A stretch of 60,133 bases of DNA from Verrucomicrobiia bacterium (GTDB lineage Bacteria > Verrucomicrobiota > Verrucomicrobiia > Limisphaerales > UBA11358): assembly GCA_025451535.1 (NCBI GenBank), contig JANWKE010000011.1:1-60133 (forward strand), written 5' to 3'. Under the pieces are notes generated by a model, which ran no database searches, was not told where the DNA came from, and was given only the letters and a program-made list of their open reading frames with translations. Both the position numbers and the translations under genes were made by a program. Below are positions 59,106-60,133 of the stretch, piece by piece. Each line of letters starts with the position of its first letter. The stretch's first letter is position 1.

Positions 59106-60133
59106 TCAATGAACGAAGCGGCTGACCACCTGGTAAACGATAAACGCGCAGAGGTAGGCCAGGCCGGTCATGTAGGCAATCTGGAACAGCGGCCATTTCC
59201 AGCCGCCCGTCTCGCGGCGCACGACCGCCGTCGTGGACAGGCATTGCGCGGCCAGGATGTAATAAATGAGCAGGCTGGCGCAGGTGGCCGTGGTGAACAT
59301 GGGCGTGCCGTCAGATCGCGTAGCGTGCCGCAACGAATCGTAAAGTGACGCACTGTGATGTTCGGCGGCGTCCTGGCCGACACCATAAACGATGGCCAGC
59401 GTGGAAACGATGACCTCGCGCGCGGCAAACGAGCTGATGATACCGATGCCGATCTGCCAGTCGTAACCGAGCGGTTTCAGCACCGGTTCCAGCAAACGGC
59501 CCATCTTGCCGGCAGCGGAATTTTGCAGCGAAAATTGCGCCGACAACCGGTCGGCGTCCGCGTGAAGCTCCGCGGCTTTCTGCCGATCGCCGGCTTTGTC
59601 CAGTTGCGCGGCCTGCGCCGTCAGTGCCACGGCGGCGGGCGGCGGCACGGATTTGGGATAATGCGAGAGCGCCCACAGGGCAAGCGAAACCACCAGGATG
59701 ATGGTACCGGCCTGCTTCACAAAAATTTTCGCGCGGTCGAATGTATGCAACAGCGCCGACCACAGGCTGGGCAGGCGATACGGCGGCAGTTCGATCAGCA
59801 GCGGCCGGCTGCCGCCCGGCAAAATGGTGCGGTTGAACACGACCGCTGCCAGCACCGCCGCCAGCGCGCCGGTCGCGTACGCCGCGGTGAAAATGAGCGC
59901 GGCCTTGAGCGGCGAGTGCGGAAACAGCAGCGCCGTGACCATCGCGTAAACCGGAATGCGCGCCGAGCACGTGAGCAACGGCGTGATGAGGATGGTCACC
60001 AGCCGGTCGCGGGGATTTTCAATGACGCGCGCGGACATGATGGCGGGAATCGCACAAGCATGCGCCGACAGCATCGGCACGAACGCCTTGCCCGGCAGTC
60101 CGAGCCGGCGCATGATTTTGTCCATCACCAGCG
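59106..60133 (-). CDS. feoB: Ferrous iron transporter FeoB, C-terminal part (5' end outside window)
   Basis: 342 residues to the right edge; the frame is open there (LVMDKIMRRLGLPGKAFVPM). It covers the second half of the membrane core: the Gate domain signature SAHACAIPAIMSARVIENPRDRLVTILITPLLTCSARIPVYAMV (in parts) and the last Gate motif near ASSFAAREVIVSTLAIVYG. The GTPase domain would be beyond the edge. FeoB imports Fe(II) across the inner membrane. An insert near residues 195-240 (AVALTAQAAQLDKAGDRQKA) is charged and helical. The gene ends next to a repeat array before trpF. Confidence 0.92.
   Translation of the reverse strand, partial: LVMDKIMRRLGLPGKAFVPMLSAHACAIPAIMSARVIENPRDRLVTILITPLLTCSARIPVYAMVTALLFPHSPLKAALIFTAAYATGALAAVLAAVVFNRTILPGGSRPLLIELPPYRLPSLWSALLHTFDRAKIFVKQAGTIILVVSLALWALSHYPKSVPPPAAVALTAQAAQLDKAGDRQKAAELHADADRLSAQFSLQNSAAGKMGRLLEPVLKPLGYDWQIGIGIISSFAAREVIVSTLAIVYGVGQDAAEHHSASLYDSLRHATRSDGTPMFTTATCASLLIYYILAAQCLSTTAVVRRETGGWKWPLFQIAYMTGLAYLCAFIVYQVVSRFVH

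Noticed and set aside
1-60133. CRISPR array, transposase, phage genes, exosortase or rRNA
   Set aside because: None seen on either strand; repeats found here are too short or irregular for CRISPR and no associated genes occur.

Overview
The window looks like a chromosomal segment of a Verrucomicrobiota bacterium, probably from the Pedosphaera/Limisphaera side. This is inferred from several traits: a PEP-CTERM surface protein, secreted proteins ending in a Y-x-L...RFYR C-terminal module, menaquinone synthesis by the futalosine route (mqnC), a DUF5069 protein, and a MoxR/DUF58/DUF4129/DUF4350 membrane cluster. No rRNA, CRISPR array, transposase or phage gene was seen.

Layout. (1) 1-17,454 is a cell-surface and secretion region: a two-partner secretion pair (TpsB transporter, incomplete at the left edge, and a 1.8-kDa-residue-scale TpsA exoprotein of about 1,803 residues), arsenate reductase, a Sel1-repeat protein, a 1.3-kb decayed stretch holding a relic of a second arsC, two paralogous secreted proteins (one with a PEP-CTERM anchor, one without), a phosphate-binding-protein-like secreted protein, an RCC1-repeat protein and a porin. 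Sites resembling Pho boxes (two 7-mers spaced by 4 bases) precede tpsA, the RCC1 gene and the porin gene, suggesting one phosphate-responsive surface programme. (2) 17,501-31,344 holds a tRNA-Arg, a YihY/BrkB membrane protein and a ten-gene, tightly overlapping membrane cluster (GYF-RDD, three zinc-motif or membrane proteins, DUF4129, DUF4350, MoxR, DUF58, SpoIIM-like, RDD), closed by a convergent GYF protein. (3) 31,409-42,028 (minus) has comM/yifB, a sulfotransferase fused to a membrane domain, a sugar/glycan set (GT2, DegT aminotransferase, Gfo/Idh oxidoreductase, GT39) interrupted by a GxxExxY nuclease-fold gene between inverted repeats, then an aminotransferase with its Lrp-type regulator. 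(4) 42,162-51,256 is mixed metabolism: GH51 arabinofuranosidase, mqnC, a BASS transporter, type II NADH dehydrogenase, an outer-membrane barrel, and an Rrf2 regulator with an SDR and DUF5069 gene. (5) 51,365-60,133 (minus) has an AT-rich unknown gene, a HicBA toxin-antitoxin pair flanked by a duplicated trpB 3' end, trpB, a secreted ankyrin protein, pntB-pntA2-pntA1, trpF and the C-terminal part of feoB.

Most notable observations: (a) palindromic arrays built from 7-base words in operon gaps, two of which lie inside coding sequence (DUF58 and GT39 genes) without breaking the frame; (b) the Pho-box-like sites; (c) the HicBA/trpB-3'-end arrangement; (d) a perfect TATAAT promoter embedded in a dyad in front of the Rrf2 gene with a related dyad in front of the SDR gene; (e) two paralogous secreted proteins sharing an indel-free upstream block but with swapped C-terminal modules. 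All alignments and counts were made by eye.
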